NCBI RefSeq assembly: GCF_030817535.1
Contig: NZ_JAUSZL010000002.1
Span: forward strand, 4,588,001 to 4,652,000
Length of the DNA stretch: 64,000 nucleotides
Source: Streptomyces sp. V3I8
GTDB lineage: Bacteria > Actinomycetota > Actinomycetes > Streptomycetales > Streptomycetaceae
Reading direction: 5' to 3'
A program made the position numbers and the translations under genes. Shown in pieces: positions 61,161-64,000 of this stretch. A model generated the notes under the pieces. The model was not told where the DNA came from. It worked only from the letters and a program-made list of their open reading frames with translations, and ran no database searches. The stretch's first letter is position 1. Every line of letters begins with the position of its first letter.

Positions 61161-61672
61161 GATTCCCCCAGGCGGCTCCCGCCGAGTTCGACCTCGAAGG
61201 GCTCCGAGCAGTGCGGGCACTCCACGGCGGCGCGGGTGTGGCCCTCGGCGTTGACCTGCCGGTAGAAGTCCTGCAGGAACGCGAGATCGGAGGCGAACAT
61301 GTTCTCCACCACCCCGTCGTGCACCATCGCCAGCGTGCCGAGGCGGGTGATGACCCGGCCCAGCAGGACCACCGACAGATAGGCGGGGTTCTCCTGGACG
61401 CGGACGTCCCGCAGCGGGATCAACTCGTCCCGCGCGGTGGCGAGACGCATCACACCGTCCTTGTGCACCGTTCCCGAGTCGTCCACATAGCCGCGCGGCA
61501 ACTCGAAGGGGAACTCCGTGCGCAGCGGTTGGGCGGCCGGTGCGGGCGCCGGAGCAGGAGCCGGAGCGGCGGCGGGCGCCGGAGCAGGGTTCTGCTCCGG
61601 CGCCGCCACCGGTTCCGGCACCGGTGCGTGCGCGACCGGGTTCGCGCCCGCCCTGGCAGCCGTACGGCGCAT
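61157..61672 (-). CDS. CIS tail-assembly-chaperone-like protein
   Basis: 171 aa. Residues 15-50: Pro/Ala/Glu linker. 55-140: FPFELPRGYVDDSGTVHKDG, VMRLATARDELIPLRDVRVQ, LVVLLGRVITRLGTL-type core seen in phage tail assembly chaperones. 150-165: CPHC zinc knuckle (AAVECPHCSEPFEVELGG). Starts one base before the tube stop and overlaps DUF6760. Probably prevents premature tube assembly (inference). Confidence 0.65.
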   Translation of the reverse strand: MRRTAARAGANPVAHAPVPEPVAAPEQNPAPAPAAAPAPAPAPAPAAQPLRTEFPFELPRGYVDDSGTVHKDGVMRLATARDELIPLRDVRVQENPAYLSVVLLGRVITRLGTLAMVHDGVVENMFASDLAFLQDFYRQVNAEGHTRAAVECPHCSEPFEVELGGSRLGES

Positions 61673-62115
61673 TACTCGATGACCAGTTCTTCGAAGACGA
61701 TGGTCACGGTCTCGGTGAGTGCCTGGGCCTCGCCGGCCTTCAGCGCACTGGCGTCGATCTTGCTGCACCAGGCGTTGCGCATGTTGTACCGCTTCACCGG
61801 GTTGTTCTGGTAGTCCATCATGATGATCGACGCGTTCTTGCGCGCCGTGCTCATCTGGCCCGTGATCGAGTCGTTGATCCAGGTCGTGAACGCCGGGGAC
61901 TGGGTCATGCCGCGCACCACGGTGCACTGCCCGTCCTTCTGGACGCCGGGCATGAGGCTGACCTCGGGCCGGCCCTGCGCCGAGTTCGACAGGTGCTTGA
62001 TGACGTCCTGCTCGATGCTGAGGCCGTTGACCTCGGCGAGGTACTCGACCATCACGCCGTCGATCTGCAGACCGAAATTATGTGAAGTGAGGGCGTCACC
62101 CGGGCTGAGACTCAT
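61672..62115 (-). CDS. CIS inner tube protein (gp19-like, Cis1a type)
   Basis: 147 aa: ALTSHNFGLQIDGVMVEYLA, SAQGRPEVSLMPGVQKDGQC, YNMRNAWCSKIDASALKAGE. Typical T4 gp19/Afp1 tail-tube fold forming the stacked hexamer rings inside the sheath. Second gene of the operon, 95 bp after the sheath gene; the usual site for tube genes. Confidence 0.93.
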   Translation of the reverse strand: MSLSPGDALTSHNFGLQIDGVMVEYLAEVNGLSIEQDVIKHLSNSAQGRPEVSLMPGVQKDGQCTVVRGMTQSPAFTTWINDSITGQMSTARKNASIIMMDYQNNPVKRYNMRNAWCSKIDASALKAGEAQALTETVTIVFEELVIE

Positions 62116-62209
62116 CTGTTCTCTGTCCTTCTGAGGGTTCTTACTGGGGTTCTTGCTGGGTTTCTTGCCGGAGGTTCTCGGCTATGAGGTGCGGGGAGGC
62201 GGAGGAGCC

Positions 62210-63805
62210 CTACTCCTCCAGCTCGCCGCTGCCGCTGGAGAACTGCGCCAGCCGGAAGATGACGAACTCGGCGGGCTTGACCGGCGCGATGCCGATCTCG
62301 CAGATCACGCGGCCGAGGTCGACCGACTCCGGGGTGTTGGTCTCCTCGTCGCACTTGACGTAGAACGCCTCCTCGGGCCGCTGGCCGAAGAGCGCGCCGC
62401 TGCGCCACTCGTTGACGAGGAACGCCGAGACGTTGCGCCGGATCCGGGCCCACAGGTTGTGGTCGTTCGGCTCGAACACCACCCACTGGGTGCCGAGCAG
62501 GATCGACTCCTCCAGGTAGTTGAAGTACCGGCGGACGTTCAGGTAGCGCCAGGCCGGGTCCGAGGACATGGTGCGGGCGCCCCAGACGCGGATGCCGCGG
62601 CCCGGGAAGGCGCGGATGCAGTTGACGCCGATGGGGTTGAGCAGGTCCTGCTCGCCGCGGGTGATCTGCAGCTCCAGGTCCACCGCGCCGCGTACGACCT
62701 CGTTGGCGGGCGCCTTGTGCACACCGCGCTCGAAGTCGTTGCGGGCCCAGATGCCGGCGACGTGACCGCTCGGCGGGGTCAGCCGGGACTGCCCGCTCGC
62801 CGGGTCGAAGACCTTCACCCAGGGGTAGTACAGGGCCGCGTACTTGGAGTCGTAGCCCGCGGTCTCCTGGCGCCAGACGCGGATCTCCCGGGCGTTGAGG
62901 CTCGGCGGCGGGTCGATGACGGCGACGCGGTCGCCCATCAGCTCGCAGTGCGCGATCAGACCGAGCTGGACGGCCTTCACGGCCTCCAGGTCGATCGCGC
63001 CGCGCTGGTAGGCGGCCATCAGGTCGGGGACGGCGACCATGGAGATCTCGTCCACGGCCTCCAGGCCGCCGAAACCGGTGCGGTCGGCGGAGTCGCCGAG
63101 GTACTGGGCCGGGCCGGGGTGCCGGGCGTCCGAGGTTGCGGGCACGACGGGCGCGGGGGACGCCGGGGGGGCGGCCAGGGCCACGGTCTGGTTCTCGGGC
63201 CGGGCCAGCTGCGCGGTGGGCGCCGCCTCCTGCACGGTGATGAGCTTGGAGCGCTCCTTCACCTGCGTGACGACGTAGTTGCGGCCGCCCTTCTTGGCGG
63301 TCACGTCGAAGGTCTCGACCGGCTTCTCGCCGTCCTTGACGATCAGCTTGAAGCGCTCGGCGGGGCCCTCGCCCTCGGGGTCGGCGACCTCGACGCTGAG
63401 CGAACCGCCCGCGACCGCGGTCACGCTGAAGGTGCCGAGCTGCTTGGGCTCGCCCGCGGTGAGCGCGGCCGGGGCCGCGGAGCCGCCGACGGCCGACGCG
63501 GTGCCGTTGCCGGACACCCCGTTGCCGGACGCGCCCTCGGCGCTGCCGCCGACCCGGACGACGTACGCGGCGCTGCCGCCGTTGTTGAAGAACCCGTACA
63601 CCGAGTGCGCGAGGTAGAAGCCGTCGGTGAAGGCACCGAAGGCCGCGACGTACTGGGACCAGTTGGTCACCAGGGTCGGCTCGTTCAGCGGGCCGGTCGG
63701 GGCGAGCCCGACGAAGGCCGCCACCGACGTGCCCACGCCCTCGATGGGACGCGAGCCGCTGGCCACCTCCTCGACGTATACGCCGGGTGACAGGTAGGAC
63801 GGCAT
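62210..63805 (-). CDS. CIS contractile sheath protein
   Basis: 531 aa: MPSYLSPGVYVEEVASGSRP, WSQYVAAFGAFTDGFYLAHS, a middle insertion rich in GSG/VEVADPEGEGP (about 70-200), then PWVKVFDPASGQSRLTPPSG, VWGARTMSSDPAWRYLNVRR and the C-terminal VICEIGIAPVKPAEFVIFRL. The N- and C-terminal handshake segments are those of phage tail sheath proteins. First gene visible of the CIS operon. In Streptomyces these particles are mostly cytoplasmic and linked to cell death (literature knowledge). Confidence 0.95.
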   Translation of the reverse strand: MPSYLSPGVYVEEVASGSRPIEGVGTSVAAFVGLAPTGPLNEPTLVTNWSQYVAAFGAFTDGFYLAHSVYGFFNNGGSAAYVVRVGGSAEGASGNGVSGNGTASAVGGSAAPAALTAGEPKQLGTFSVTAVAGGSLSVEVADPEGEGPAERFKLIVKDGEKPVETFDVTAKKGGRNYVVTQVKERSKLITVQEAAPTAQLARPENQTVALAAPPASPAPVVPATSDARHPGPAQYLGDSADRTGFGGLEAVDEISMVAVPDLMAAYQRGAIDLEAVKAVQLGLIAHCELMGDRVAVIDPPPSLNAREIRVWRQETAGYDSKYAALYYPWVKVFDPASGQSRLTPPSGHVAGIWARNDFERGVHKAPANEVVRGAVDLELQITRGEQDLLNPIGVNCIRAFPGRGIRVWGARTMSSDPAWRYLNVRRYFNYLEESILLGTQWVVFEPNDHNLWARIRRNVSAFLVNEWRSGALFGQRPEEAFYVKCDEETNTPESVDLGRVICEIGIAPVKPAEFVIFRLAQFSSGSGELEE

Positions 63806-64000
63806 GCTCTGCGCTCCTCGGGGTACGAGACAGGTCTTCTACGACCCTCACGCGCGAAGCGCGTCCGTCGAAACGTCCTGCGGTGCCTGATCGGGGGCAG
63901 GGATGTTGCCCGGCGGGGCAACCGCCGTCCCCGGACGTGACACTGCGGGTGACGCGTCGCCTCCGGGCTGTGGCGCGGTGCGCCGATCGGAGCGGTCGGG
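63806..64000. other. Upstream region of the sheath gene, window edge
   Basis: No gene is recognised. It contains a short inverted repeat, ACGCGC-GAA-GCGCGT (63850-63864), between the sheath start and the window edge; the sheath promoter may be here. The CIS ATPase, cap and tape-measure-type genes are not in the window. Confidence 0.4.

Overview
The window is high-GC chromosomal DNA of a streptomycete. GTG starts and ATGA/GTGA gene overlaps are common, and the gene content fits: XRE/DUF397 regulators, DUF4097, a FtsK-type conjugation element, and a Streptomyces-type contractile injection system (CIS). Two integrated elements take up about half of positions 8.5-38.8 kb. The rest is ordinary chromosome plus most of a CIS locus.

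Layout. 0-8.5 kb: an XRE/MmyB-type regulator; a DrrAB-like ABC exporter; a DUF4097 protein with an RHH (HicB-like) regulator; a GtrA-like membrane protein; a wrecked N-6 methylase (hsdM-like) gene; and a VapBC-like toxin-antitoxin pair. 8.58-26.74 kb: element 1, about 18.1 kb, bounded by a 45-bp duplication of the 3' part of tRNA-Gly(TCC). It holds a two-gene operon (a ~1944-aa P-loop NTPase plus a 503-aa protein ending in an RNxxxH HEPN motif), an IS5-like insertion with a passenger gene, regulator genes, an xis/int pair, and a DUF433/DUF5615 toxin-antitoxin pair. At least five of its genes are frameshifted, while the NTPase/HEPN operon and the toxin-antitoxin pair are intact. 26.8-28.4 kb: a small zinc-ribbon protein, dcd, and a phosphoribosyltransferase.

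28.35-38.83 kb: element 2, a pSAM2-like integrative conjugative element (AICE) with a large serine integrase. It sits inside the 3' end of the phosphoribosyltransferase gene and supplies a substitute 22-codon tail, so the ORF stays open. The displaced native tail lies at the far end. The element carries RepSA-like replication, FtsK-like transfer, spread and GntR-control genes. Its cargo is an SRA-HNH modification-dependent nuclease divergent from a membrane-anchored, possibly nuclease-fold protein. A 150-bp long hairpin follows.

38.9-49 kb: AraC/GyrI-like regulator, sulfite-oxidase-family molybdoenzyme, Yip1-like membrane protein, three FG-GAP (VCBS) repeat exported proteins, a divergent SDR/TetR pair with a double GGGGA-N3-TCCCC operator, and a deletion scar joining the ends of an ATP-binding gene and a DUF5753 gene beside an intact DUF397 gene.

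49.1-64 kb: a leftward CIS operon (sheath, tube, two small chaperone-like genes, a 1286-aa low-complexity VQR-repeat protein, tube-initiator-like, LysM hub, spike, gp25, gpJ-like, tail protein I-like, and a zinc-ribbon/TM/discoidin protein). The AAA+ ATPase and cap genes are not in the window and presumably lie to the right.

Best candidates for undescribed biology: the NTPase/HEPN operon preserved in a decaying element; the SRA-HNH/membrane-protein pair; the tail-restoring serine-integrase site; the triple 8-mer, 11-bp-period operators around the RHH regulator; and the VQR-repeat protein in the tape-measure position of the CIS operon. All calls come from reading the sequence; no database search was run.
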